Notes: generated by a model not told the origin, from the sequence alone. Positions 5,089-11,952 are shown, counted from the first letter of the stretch. The stretch: DNA of 11,952 nt from DATAAZ01 sp036259875 (GCA_036259875.1 DATAAZ010000053.1:1-11952), one strand, 5' to 3'. Translations and numbers: made by a program.

Positions 5089-7131
5089 GTGTCGCTCTTC
5101 CTGCTCCCGCTGCTCGTCCTTCTCATGCTCATGCTCTTCGCGGCGCTCGCCGCGCGGCGAGCCGCGCGCCGACGCCGCGAGCTCGAGGAGGAGGAACGGC
5201 GCCTCATGGAGGCCGCCCGCGAGCAAGGTGCGATCGCGCCCGACGCGGTCTCGCCCTTCGGGCTCCTCCCGTTCGGCGGCCTCTTCGAGAGCCTGCTTGG
5301 CGCGCCCGGCTCGTGGTCGCGCTCCTACGTGTTCGACGAGCGGACGGGGGAGTGGGTCGACATCAGCGACGTTCAGCCCGAGGCGCCCGGCGACGAGCGG
5401 GAGCGCGAGCCCGAGGCCACGACCGAGGAGGGGCGACGGCCGACCGAGCGGCGTCGCCGGGCGCGTCCCCGGCGCCCCGCCGAGGCGGCCAACCCGCTCA
5501 GCAGCCTGCTCGGCGGCGGGATGCTCGGTGGCCAGGACGGAAGCGGCGACTTCGAGGTCGAACCACCCGACGAGCTCGTCACGTTCGCGGACGTCGGCGG
5601 CATGGAGGCGCTGAAGCAAGAACTCCGCGACACGGTCGGCCTCGTGCTGAAGCACCCAGACGACGCCGAGCGCTACGGGATCGACTGGAACGGCATCCTC
5701 CTGCACGGCCCCCCCGGCGTCGGGAAGACCTTCTTCGCGCACGCGATTGCGGGTGAGTACGGGCTCAACTTCATCCACGTATCGACCGGCGACCTCGTCT
5801 CGTCGCTCGTCGGCGGCTCCGCGCGGAACATCGACAAGGCCTTCGAGACGGCGCTGCAGAACCTCCCGTGCCTGCTCTTCTTCGACGAGTTCGATTCCGT
5901 CGCGCAGCGGCGCGACGCCACGCCGGACCAGGAGTCGCGCCGGACCGTCAACCAACTCCTCACCTCGCTCGAAGCACACCGTCAGGAGCGCGAGCTCCTC
6001 GTCATGGCCGCGACCAACTCGATCGAGCACCTCGATCCGGCGGTCATCCGGCCGGGGCGCTTCGACCGGCACATCCGAATCGACCTGCCGGACGCCCAGG
6101 CGCGCCGCTCGATCTTCCGGGCCGAGCTGGATGACCGCCCGGCGGCGGGAGACATCGAGCTCGACGAGCTCGTTCGCCGCACCGAGGGCATGACGCCGGC
6201 CGCGATCGCGAAGATCGTCGACACGGCCGCGCTTGACGTCTTCCGCGAAGCCGCGCAGACGGGCGAGCAGCTCGAGCTCGACAGCGAGCACCTCCTGCGG
6301 GCGATCGAGCGCTACGGAGGGCAAGACCGGCCGACGGTCGAGCACTGGACATGGGACTCGCTCATCCTCCCGCCGGCGATCAAGGCGCAGCTTCAGCAGC
6401 TCCAGGCGGTCATCGAGGATCCCGAGTCGGCGCGGAGGTTCGGCGTCGATCCGCCGACGGGGCTCCTGCTCGCCGGTCCGCCGGGAACCGGGAAGACGAC
6501 GGTCGCCAAGGTGCTCGCCGCCCAGGCGCGCTCTTCGTTCTACCCCATCTCGGGAGCGGACGTGATGAGCAAATGGGTGGGCGAGTCGGAACGGAACATC
6601 CGGCAGCTCTTCGAGCGCGCGCGCGAGAACCGGCCCTCGATCGTCTTCATCGACGAGATCGACGCGATCGCGGGGCGGCGCGGGCAGATCGAGGTGCATG
6701 ACAGCCACGTCAACCAGCTCCTCGCCGAGATCGACGGCGTCGCGGGTCAGCGCGGCGTCTTCATCATCGGAGCGACCAACCGCCCCGACCAGCTCGATCC
6801 GGCGCTTCTGCGTGGCGGGCGCCTCTCGCGCACGATCGTCCTCGGGCTCCCCGACGAGGCGGGTCGGCTCGCGATGCTGCGCCTCCATTCGGCACGGATG
6901 CCGACGTTGGCCGTTCGGCTGGACGAGATCGCTCGCGAGACGGAGGGGTTCTCTCCCGCCGATCTCAAGGCGCTCTGCCAGGAGGCGGCACTCGCCGCGA
7001 TGGCAAGAGCGGCGAAGGAGGCGGGGAACGGGGCAGGCGCGGAGCCCGCGTCTGCCGTCACGCACGAGGACTTCGAGGAGGCGGTCCGGCGGCTGCGGGA
7101 AGGCTCCGTCGCCGAGGCGGCCACGTTCTGA
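5089..7131 (+). CDS. Membrane-anchored tandem AAA+ ATPase (Cdc48/FtsH-like ATPase modules, no protease)
   Basis: A 680-residue protein. Residues 1-22 form a hydrophobic anchor, then come a charged helix (RRRRELEEEERRL) and a low-complexity Arg/Glu/Pro linker to about 155. Two AAA+ modules follow. D1 has Walker A GPPGVGKT (207-214), Walker B FFDE with D266/E267, sensor-1 N310 and RPGRFDR (321-327) with the Arg fingers. D2 has Walker A GPPGTGKT (463-470), Walker B FIDE with D522/E523, sensor-1 N564 and RGGRLSR (575-581), a variant of RPGRFDR that keeps the arginines. No M41 peptidase domain is present, so it is not FtsH; a membrane-bound unfoldase or segregase acting on protein substrates is inferred. 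The GTG start at 5089 has only a weak Shine-Dalgarno. The next gene begins 11 nt after its stop. Confidence 0.92.
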   Translation: MSLFLLPLLVLLMLMLFAALAARRAARRRRELEEEERRLMEAAREQGAIAPDAVSPFGLLPFGGLFESLLGAPGSWSRSYVFDERTGEWVDISDVQPEAPGDEREREPEATTEEGRRPTERRRRARPRRPAEAANPLSSLLGGGMLGGQDGSGDFEVEPPDELVTFADVGGMEALKQELRDTVGLVLKHPDDAERYGIDWNGILLHGPPGVGKTFFAHAIAGEYGLNFIHVSTGDLVSSLVGGSARNIDKAFETALQNLPCLLFFDEFDSVAQRRDATPDQESRRTVNQLLTSLEAHRQERELLVMAATNSIEHLDPAVIRPGRFDRHIRIDLPDAQARRSIFRAELDDRPAAGDIELDELVRRTEGMTPAAIAKIVDTAALDVFREAAQTGEQLELDSEHLLRAIERYGGQDRPTVEHWTWDSLILPPAIKAQLQQLQAVIEDPESARRFGVDPPTGLLLAGPPGTGKTTVAKVLAAQARSSFYPISGADVMSKWVGESERNIRQLFERARENRPSIVFIDEIDAIAGRRGQIEVHDSHVNQLLAEIDGVAGQRGVFIIGATNRPDQLDPALLRGGRLSRTIVLGLPDEAGRLAMLRLHSARMPTLAVRLDEIARETEGFSPADLKALCQEAALAAMARAAKEAGNGAGAEPASAVTHEDFEEAVRRLREGSVAEAATF

Positions 7132-7142
7132 GAGGAGGCACG

Positions 7143-7589
7143 ATGCTCGCGCGCGTCATCTCCACGCGGGTGCACGGAATCGTCGACTACGTCACGGGAG
7201 CGACGCTCGTCGCCGCGCCCGAGCTCTTTCGGCTGAAGGGCGTCCCCCGATCGGCACGCGTCCCGCGGCTTCTCGGTACGGGCGCGACGGGGTACAGCCT
7301 GCTAACCGACTACGAGCTCGGCGCCGTCCGGCTTCTCCCGATGCGGGCGCACCTCGCGCTCGACGCGGCGGGGGGCGCGCTGCTCGCGCTCTCGCCTTGG
7401 CTGCTCGGAACGGCGCGCCGCGGCAGGCGTCATTGGCTCCCCCACGCGCTCGTCGGAGCCGGCGAGATCGCGTTCGCGCTCGTCACGAAGTCCGAGCCCG
7501 AGGGAGAGGCGGGCGGAGACGAAGCGTTCGCGTCGTCGGGCGTGGCGGCCTCGGGCCCGACGACGCCATCGTCCGAAGAGCGAGCTTAG
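7143..7589 (+). CDS. Small membrane protein with SPW motif
   Basis: A 148-residue protein. It opens with a conserved-looking STRVHGIVDYVTGATLVAAPELF, followed by hydrophobic stretches at about 43-57, 69-90 and 99-114. LSPWLLG (83-89) resembles the SPW motif of SPW-repeat membrane proteins. The C-terminal 30 residues are polar, acidic and probably disordered. Function unknown. GAGGAGG (7132-7138) lies 4 nt before the ATG and only 11 nt separate it from the AAA+ stop, so the two genes form an operon and may act together at the membrane. Its TAG stop overlaps the TAA stop of the convergent MFS gene within TTAG (7586-7589). Confidence 0.85.
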   Translation: MLARVISTRVHGIVDYVTGATLVAAPELFRLKGVPRSARVPRLLGTGATGYSLLTDYELGAVRLLPMRAHLALDAAGGALLALSPWLLGTARRGRRHWLPHALVGAGEIAFALVTKSEPEGEAGGDEAFASSGVAASGPTTPSSEERA

Positions 7590-9262
7590 GCGGCCGCGCG
7601 CGTCCCGAGCTCGGTCTCGACAGCGACCGCGGCCGGGTTCGTCGCCGCCACGCAGGCCTCGGGGAGCGCCGCGCACCCGACCCACCGCACCTCTGGGCGG
7701 AGGGCGAGGACGACGGCGCCGCCGAGGAGCGTCGCGAGCCCGTCGACCAAGACGGCACCGCCCGCGCCGAGCCAGGCGGCGAGCACCGCCGTCACGAGCC
7801 CACCGAGGGGCAGCATCCCGACGAACGCCGCCGCCCAGATCGCCATCGCGCGGGCCCGCATCTCGTCGCTGCTCGTCGCCTGGACGACGACCGTCGAGAG
7901 GCCGATGAAGAGAACGGCCGCGAAGCCGCCCGCCAACGCGAGCGCGAGCGAGAGGGGGACGGAGGCCGAGATCCCCACGGCGGCGATCGCGACCGCCGCG
8001 ACGAAGTAGCCGACGAGGAGCGGTCCGCCCTTGTTCGGCCGCCGCGAGAGCGCGAGCAGCGCGAGCGAGCCGAGGATCGAGCCGAGCCCCATGGCGGCCG
8101 TGAGGGCGCCGAGCGTCCCGCCGCCGGCGTCGAGTTGCTCGCGGACGATCGCGGGGAGCATGAACGCGACCGCGGGCGTGGCGAAGAGACCGGCGAAGAG
8201 CGTCAAGACCATGAGCGAGGCGATGCTGCGCCGGCCGAAGACGTAGCGAAGGCCGTCCGTGATCGCGCCGCCTAGCTTCGCCGCCGCGTCGCCCCCGCGG
8301 GTGTGCGACGACGGCAGGAGCGCGAGCGTCGCGAGGACGATCGGGAAGCCCGCGGCGTTGACGGCGAAGATCCAGGTCGGGCTGCCGGTGGCGAGCAGCA
8401 CGCCCGCGACGGCGGGGCCGATGAAGCGCGCTACATGGAGGGAGAGGCTGTTGATCGCGACGGCGCTCTCGAGCTCCGACTTCGGAACTGTCGAGGCCAG
8501 CATCCCCTGGAAAGCCGGGAAGCTGAGCGCCCCGAGCACGCCGCCGGCGAGCGCGAGGGCGCCCATGAGCGGGACCGTGAGCGCGTCGGCGGCTGCCAGG
8601 AGCGCAAGCGTCAGCGGCACGAGCGTGCTCATGCCCTGGAACGCGAGCAGGAGCTTGCGCTGGTCGTAGCGGTCGGCGAGCGCCCCGGCCGGGAGCGCGA
8701 GGAGGAGGTTGGGGATCGTGCTCAGGAATCCGATGACGCCGAGTGCCGCCGCCGAGCCGCCGACGAGCAGGACGACGTAGCCGTACGCGGCGCCTTCCAC
8801 GGATTTCGCGGTGAGCGAGATGAGGACCCCGGCCGAGTAGAGGCGGAAACGCGGGTGGCGGAGCGCGCCGAGCGCGCGCCCAAGTCCGGTCGCGGAGAGC
8901 CGAGTCTCCGGCGAGGTAGGGACCTCGCGCCCCTCGAGCGCCGCGATGCCGCCCCGGACTGCGTACGCCTCGAATCCTCGATCCTTCAGCCAGTGCGCCA
9001 CACGGACGCTCGTCGCCTCGCGCAGTCAAGTGCAGGCGAGAATGATCGGCGTCCCGCGCGGGAGCGTCCCGACGAGCGAGGGGATCTCGTCGGGCGGGAT
9101 GCGCCGCGCGCCTTCGACCACGGCGCTCGCGTCCTCGTGTCGTCGCACATCGACGAGGAGTGCGCCCGCCGCGACGAGTTCGCGGACGGCGTCGACGTCG
9201 AGCCGAAGCGACGTCGGGCGAACCGCGGACAACACGTGGTAGCGGCGAGTCGGCTGGGCCAC
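7586..9262 (-). CDS. Rhodanese-MFS transporter fusion with in-frame TGA at the catalytic Cys (candidate selenoprotein)
   Basis: One frame of 558 residues if the TGA at 9026-9028 is read through. Residues about 16-112 form a rhodanese domain: LLVDVRRHEDASAVVEGARRI, then PIILACT, then TGA (residue 79), then LREATSVRVAHWLKDRGF and GGIAALEG. Aligning the following helix with ordinary rhodaneses (CxxGxRS) places the TGA on the nucleophilic cysteine; relatives I recall read CTCPxEATS. The rest is a 12-helix MFS transporter of the DHA3/MFS_3 type, with LADRYDQRKLLL in the loop after helix 2. The GTG at 9262 (TAGGCT 7 nt upstream) is preferred; an ATG at 9337 would add 25 residues. No frameshift or second stop occurs. 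Cargo unknown. Alternatives: recent nonsense mutation, sequencing error, or a separate MFS protein started internally. Confidence 0.75.
8994..9024 (-). promoter_or_regulatory. Candidate bacterial SECIS hairpin after the in-frame TGA
   Basis: On the minus strand, directly after the TGA, TGCGC (9024-9020) pairs with GCGCA (8998-8994). The interior holds an A-U and a G-U/C-G pair among mismatches, then GAC/GTC closing an apical loop GAGC (9011-9008) that starts with G, 14 nt after the TGA. A G in the first two loop positions is the bacterial SECIS hallmark. The distance is slightly short and the stem imperfect. An alternative fold has ACG/CGT closing loop AGCGTC. Folding was done by eye. Confidence 0.4.
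9026..9028 (-). other. In-frame TGA, candidate selenocysteine codon
   Basis: The TGA interrupts an otherwise continuous rhodanese-MFS frame at the active-site nucleophile position, two residues after C77. TGA serves as a normal stop elsewhere in the window (SDR at 573, AAA+ at 7129), so general reassignment of TGA is unlikely. Confidence 0.6.
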
Positions 9263-9546
9263 GGGCGAAAGCCTACGGCCCCGCAAGAGCGACGCGACCC
9301 CGTCGCGATCGCCGTCGGAGACGGTGTCGTCGATCATGCCGGTCGACCGGGAATCGAGCCGGTAGCTCGAGCGACGCCGAACGCCGCCGCTACGTCAGGT
9401 GGTGAGCGCCCTCCGGATCCCGCCGTCGTCGAGCGCTGCGGTCTCGACGACGTCTGGGCGTTCGGCGGCCCTTGTCCACGCGAAGGGGGGCGATCACCTC
9501 CTTCGGTCCTCGTCTCGCCTCGAGCGAAACGGCGCCCGGCGGAGCG
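9263..9546. other. 284-bp gap without a supported gene
   Basis: This lies between the rhodanese-MFS start and the DUF2243 stop. It holds a -10-like TAGGCT (minus strand, 9270-9275), a perfect palindrome CCGGTCGACCGG (9339-9350), and on the minus strand a 12-nt extended Shine-Dalgarno match (9492-9503) not followed by a well-spaced gene. Short open frames exist in several frames, but none has family resemblance. If the MFS fusion starts at the alternative ATG (9337), the gap shrinks to 209 bp. Confidence 0.5.
9270..9275 (-). promoter_or_regulatory. Putative -10 box of the rhodanese-MFS gene
   Basis: TAGGCT (TANNNT consensus) ends 7 nt before the GTG at 9262, the classical distance for a leaderless actinobacterial mRNA. 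No clear -35 box was found. Confidence 0.4.
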
Positions 9547-10026
9547 CTACGCGATGACGGCCGGGAACGCGCGTCCGGCTCGAGCGCCGCCTGTGCGCGG
9601 CCCGGAGCGCGCGACTGCCCAGCCGACCGCGATCAGGACGACGCCCATCGCCGCGAACGCCCAGTCGTAGACCTCGGGGTTGTCGACGTGCATCCGGATG
9701 TGGTGCGCGCCGATCGCGAGGTGAAACACGAGCTGGTCGACGACGTTGAAAATGCCCCAGCCGACGAGCGCGAGGCCGAGCAGCGGCCTCGCCTCGACGC
9801 GCCGCCCGACGAGGAGCGCGATTCCGGCGAGCAAGACACCGAGCGTCGCCGTGTGGAAGATCCCGTCGGCGAGCGTATTGTCCTTCAGGCCCTGGACCGT
9901 CTCGTCGTTCGTCTTGCGCGACCAGAGGTGATGCCACTGCAAGAGCTGGTGAAGCACGAACCCGTCCAGCAGACCCCCCGCACCTACGCCGATGACGACG
10001 TACCCGGCCCGCTCGCGCATCGGCAC
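9547..10026 (-). CDS. DUF2243 family membrane protein
   Basis: A 159-residue protein with four likely transmembrane helices, at about 9-28, 58-75, 82-105 and 121-139. It carries the DUF2243 signature GGLLDGFVLHQLLQWHH (17-33) and DGIFHTATL (54-62). His and Asp residues are strikingly placed at membrane edges (D21, H26, H32, H33, D54, H58, D97, H102, H108, H109, H113), which suggests metal or haem binding; this is inference, as the family function is unknown. Two starts are possible: GTG at 10026 with TAGCCT 6 nt upstream (leaderless), or ATG at 10020; neither has a Shine-Dalgarno. It lies 38 bp downstream of the alpha/beta hydrolase on the same strand. Confidence 0.88.
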   Translation of the reverse strand: MPMRERAGYVVIGVGAGGLLDGFVLHQLLQWHHLWSRKTNDETVQGLKDNTLADGIFHTATLGVLLAGIALLVGRRVEARPLLGLALVGWGIFNVVDQLVFHLAIGAHHIRMHVDNPEVYDWAFAAMGVVLIAVGWAVARSGPRTGGARAGRAFPAVIA

Positions 10027-10032
10027 GATCCG

Positions 10033-10038
10033 AGGCTA
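10033..10038 (-). promoter_or_regulatory. Putative -10 box of the DUF2243 gene
   Basis: TAGCCT lies 6 nt before the GTG at 10026 on the minus strand. TTGGAC is found 15 nt further upstream as a possible -35 box. This suggests the gene can be transcribed separately from the hydrolase before it. Confidence 0.4.
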
Positions 10039-10064
10039 CCGAGAGGCCTCTTCGTCCAAACCTC

Positions 10065-10820
10065 TCAGGGGAGACGAGCTCCCGCCTCCTGTTCGGCGCC
10101 GACGAATTCGAGGACCGCACGCGCAAACTCGTCGGGGCGGTCCGCCATCGGCACGTGGCCGGCTCCCTCGACGACGACGAGGCGGGCGCCGGGAATCGCT
10201 CGCTCGTAGTGACCGGCTAGGCGAACGGGAACGAGCGGGTCGCGCTCACCCCAGACGAGGAGAGTAGGCGACGCGATCGCGGAGAGCTCGGTGCGGAGTG
10301 CGTCATCGCCGAGGAGCTGCGCGCCGGTGCGGGCGAGCGTGCGTACGCCGGCACGCAGCGAGTCGAGAAAGAGGACGCGGAGGAATCGCGGGCGCGCGTG
10401 CCGAACCGCGAGGGCGAGCGGCAGCGCGTATTGAACCGGGCGCCGGCGCTCGAGGAGACCGGCAGGCGCCGCGAGCACCAGCCGATCGACTGCGTCGGGC
10501 CAGAGCGCCGCGACCCTGGCGCAGACGGCTCCACCGAGCGAGTGCCCGACGAGATGCGGCCGCTCGAGCCCGATTTGCTCGCTGACCGCCCGGACGTACG
10601 AGGGGGCGTCGGCGAGGATGAATGTCCGGCCGCGGGCCGAGCCGAACCCCGGCAAGTCGACCAGGTACACCCGAAGCGCCGACGCGAGCGGCTCGACCAC
10701 CGGCTCCCACCATCGCCACGAACCGGCGAGCCCGTGCACGAGGACGGCCGGAGGTCCTTCGCCCGCGACGCGGTAGCGCACCCGGACTCCGCCGACCGTG
10801 CACTCCCGCTTCTCGAGCAC
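10065..10820 (-). CDS. Alpha/beta hydrolase
   Basis: A 251-residue alpha/beta-hydrolase fold protein, probably cytosolic. The oxyanion HG motif is in VLVHGLAGSW (H29-G30). The nucleophile elbow is VGHSLGG with S94, the acid is D194 in WGERDPLVP, and the catalytic histidine is H222 in GAGHVPMADRP. The complete triad predicts an active esterase, lipase or C-C hydrolase; the cap region (about 121-180, Arg- and Leu-rich) does not reveal the substrate. The GTG at 10820 gives a normal N-terminus but has no Shine-Dalgarno. An in-frame GTG at residue 14 would cut into the first strand. Divergent from a second alpha/beta hydrolase with 45 bp between starts; followed by the DUF2243 gene. Confidence 0.9.
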   Translation of the reverse strand: MLEKRECTVGGVRVRYRVAGEGPPAVLVHGLAGSWRWWEPVVEPLASALRVYLVDLPGFGSARGRTFILADAPSYVRAVSEQIGLERPHLVGHSLGGAVCARVAALWPDAVDRLVLAAPAGLLERRRPVQYALPLALAVRHARPRFLRVLFLDSLRAGVRTLARTGAQLLGDDALRTELSAIASPTLLVWGERDPLVPVRLAGHYERAIPGARLVVVEGAGHVPMADRPDEFARAVLEFVGAEQEAGARLP

Positions 10821-10865
10821 GAGAGAGCAGGTGTCCCGTCGCTCCGTCCCGGAAACGGGACTCGG

Positions 10866-11654
10866 GTGGTCGACCGCCTCCTATACCGCGGTGCGCCGGC
10901 GCGGCTGGCCGGCCGCTTCCGCACCGTGCGCGGGATCCCTGTGTACGAGCGGTATTCGGATCATGCGCGAGGGCCGGCGATCGTCTTCCTCCATGGGATC
11001 GGGGTCTCGAGCCGCTACTTCCTGCCCACCGCTGGGCGCCTGGCCGACCGCTGCAGCGTCTACGCGCCCGACTTGCCCGGCTTCGGGCGAAGCGGCCGCC
11101 TACCCGGGCGGCCGACCGTCCGCTTGCTCGCCGACGTTGTCGAAGCGTGGTTGGACGCCGCCGGCCTAGCGCCGCCCGACGCGCTCGTCGCGAACTCGTT
11201 CGGATGCCAACTCGCCGTCGATCTCGCCGCCCGCCGCCCCGAGCGGGTTCAGCGGCTCGTGCTGGTCGGCCCGACGGTGGACGCCCGCGCGCGCTCGCTT
11301 GCGCGCCAGGCGATGCGGCTTGCGCTCGATAGCGTCCGTGAGCCCTTGGGCCTCTGGGCGATCGAGGCGCTCGACTATGCCGTGCACGTCTCGAAGAGCG
11401 GCCTCGCCGGCTTCGTCGAGATGGTGCGCGACCCGGTCGAGCAGAAGCTGCCCCGCGTGCAGGCGGTGACGCTCGTCGTCCGAGGCGCGCGCGACGCGAT
11501 CGTGCCGCGCGCGTGGGCGCGGGACGTCGCTTCGGCGCTCCCGCGCGGCCGTCTCGTCGAAGTCGCCGGCGCGCCGCACGCCGTGAACTACGCGGCGCCC
11601 GAGGCGCTCGCGCGCCTAACGCTCGAATTCGTGCGGCAATCGCGCGATGACTGA
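10866..11654 (+). CDS. Alpha/beta hydrolase
   Basis: A 262-residue alpha/beta hydrolase. The oxyanion motif is FLHGIGVSS (41-49). The DLPGFGRSG block (69-77) is typical of the haloperoxidase/MhpC-like group. The nucleophile elbow is VANSFGC with S111, where the first Gly of GxSxG is replaced by Ala. The acid is D210 in RGARDAIVP, and H238 lies in GAPHAVNY. Function within the family is unknown. It is only distantly similar to the divergent hydrolase next to it, so this is not a fresh duplication. The start is uncertain: the GTG at 10866 has a weak purine stretch upstream, and a second in-frame GTG at 10926 lies about 38 nt after a TATACC hexamer (10882-10887). The open frame extends far upstream, but that part is a shadow of the opposite gene. 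Confidence 0.87.
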   Translation: MVDRLLYRGAPARLAGRFRTVRGIPVYERYSDHARGPAIVFLHGIGVSSRYFLPTAGRLADRCSVYAPDLPGFGRSGRLPGRPTVRLLADVVEAWLDAAGLAPPDALVANSFGCQLAVDLAARRPERVQRLVLVGPTVDARARSLARQAMRLALDSVREPLGLWAIEALDYAVHVSKSGLAGFVEMVRDPVEQKLPRVQAVTLVVRGARDAIVPRAWARDVASALPRGRLVEVAGAPHAVNYAAPEALARLTLEFVRQSRDD

Positions 11655-11761
11655 CCGGCCCGGCCCGCGGCGCTGACGGCGGGCGCCACGTTCGCGGTAC
11701 GCGCCGACGCCGCGCGGTCGGGCGGTCTCGGGCCGATTCGGTCGCGAAGGAGGCCGCGCAC

Positions 11762-11920
11762 GTGATGGTCGTTCGTGCAGATAAACGGCGTCGCGACCGC
11801 GACGCTCGTCGCGGTCGAGCGGGGCCGCCGGCGGATCTACAACAAGTCGACGACGAGCCGGCCGGTCGGGCCGCCGTCGCCGCCGCGCCGGCGGGGGCCG
11901 ATGCGGCGGCGGAGCGGTAG
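11762..11920 (+). CDS. Possible small basic protein
   Basis: A 52-codon ORF (GTG, or ATG 3 nt later), MVVRADKRRRDRDARRGRAG onward, with an Ala-rich end. It has a perfect AAGGAGG at 8-nt spacing and a hairpin shortly after its stop, which argues for a gene. Its codon use and composition argue against. No family recognised. Confidence 0.25.
   Translation: MMVVRADKRRRDRDARRGRAGPPADLQQVDDEPAGRAAVAAAPAGADAAAER
11794..11817. repeat. 10-bp perfect hairpin, loop GCTC
   Basis: CGACCGCGAC and GTCGCGGTCG are perfect complements around a 4-nt loop. It lies inside the doubtful 52-codon ORF and could be part of a structured RNA on either strand. Confidence 0.5.
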
Positions 11921-11929
11921 CGAAACGCG

Positions 11930-11952
11930 GCCGGGGGCGGTACGCCCCCGGC
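11930..11952. terminator. 10-bp hairpin at the window edge
   Basis: GCCGGGGGCG and CGCCCCCGGC pair around GTA; the stem reaches the last base and may continue. On the minus strand it is followed by CGCGTTTCGC, like the terminator after the BON gene, which suggests a minus-strand gene just beyond the window. Confidence 0.55.

Larger units (their letters stand above)
11655..11929. other. 275-bp stretch without a convincing gene
   Basis: On the plus strand a strong Shine-Dalgarno AAGGAGG (11747-11753) lies 8 nt before GTGATG at 11762, opening a 52-codon ORF that stops at 11920. Its product is very basic then Ala-rich, and its third codon positions are poor in G/C compared with the true genes here. 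A different frame open from 11775 to the window end has high third-position GC but no start signal. A perfect 10-bp hairpin is at 11794-11817. Confidence 0.4.

Noticed and set aside
5014..7065. Long minus-strand open frame of 683 codons
   Set aside because: Exact antisense shadow of the AAA+ ATPase; repetitive charged composition typical of high-GC opposite frames.
7586..9001. MFS gene starting at GTG 9001 as a stand-alone transporter
   Set aside because: That start lies in the middle of a well-preserved rhodanese fold in the same frame, so the two parts belong together; kept only as an alternative.
9341..9380. tRNA T-arm-like sequence on the minus strand (CTCGATTC flanked by ACCGG/CCGGT)
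   Set aside because: No acceptor or anticodon stem fits around it and the loop is 8 nt; taken as chance.
8303..9670. Long plus-strand open frame of 455 codons
   Set aside because: It is antisense to the MFS and rhodanese coding frame, has an Arg/Glu-rich shadow composition and no family resemblance.
11763..11765. Second in-frame TGA possibly read as Sec in the 11685-11952 frame
   Set aside because: No recognisable protein surrounds it and no Cys-type active site is present.
1..11952. CRISPR arrays, IS elements, phage genes
   Set aside because: No direct repeat arrays, transposase, integrase or structural phage genes were seen.

Overview
The window is very GC-rich (roughly 70% or more by eye), with GTG starts, short intergenic gaps and a gene set that fits a high-GC actinobacterium. 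The Rpf-like lysozyme-fold domain, DUF6328 and DUF2243 membrane proteins and the look of the small membrane proteins suggest the Thermoleophilia (Gaiellales/Solirubrobacterales). That placement is inference. It is chromosomal housekeeping/accessory sequence with one tRNA gene and no sign of phage, IS or CRISPR.

Left part (1-1902): the 3' end of a short-chain dehydrogenase (SDR), an 18-codon overlapping ORF that looks like a cut-off cupin N-terminus, a palindromic terminator-like element, tRNA-Ser(GGA), then a second SDR on the opposite strand that is a close paralogue of the first. A small two-helix membrane protein is divergent from it. Middle (1988-4975): a HAD phosphatase and an Fe-S type uracil-DNA glycosylase, divergent with only 17 bp between start codons; a DUF6328 membrane protein whose stop overlaps that of the glycosylase; a secreted Rpf-like cell-wall hydrolase behind a hairpin-rich leader; and a membrane-anchored BON-domain protein. 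Next (5089-7589): a tandem AAA+ ATPase with an N-terminal membrane anchor, in a likely operon with a small SPW-motif membrane protein.

Right part (7586-11654): on the minus strand lies a rhodanese-MFS transporter fusion, interrupted by one in-frame TGA exactly where the rhodanese catalytic cysteine should be. The frame is intact on both sides and a hairpin follows the TGA. This is the highlight of the window: a candidate selenocysteine-containing rhodanese-MFS protein. Upstream of it on the same strand are a His-rich DUF2243 membrane protein and an alpha/beta hydrolase. A second alpha/beta hydrolase is divergent on the plus strand. The last 300 bp hold no convincing gene but do hold strong hairpins.

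Several genes lack a Shine-Dalgarno but have a -10-like hexamer 6-8 nt before the start codon, which suggests leaderless transcripts. The selenocysteine call needs genome-level evidence (selA/selB/selC/selD) that this window cannot provide. The alternative is a recent nonsense mutation or a sequencing error.
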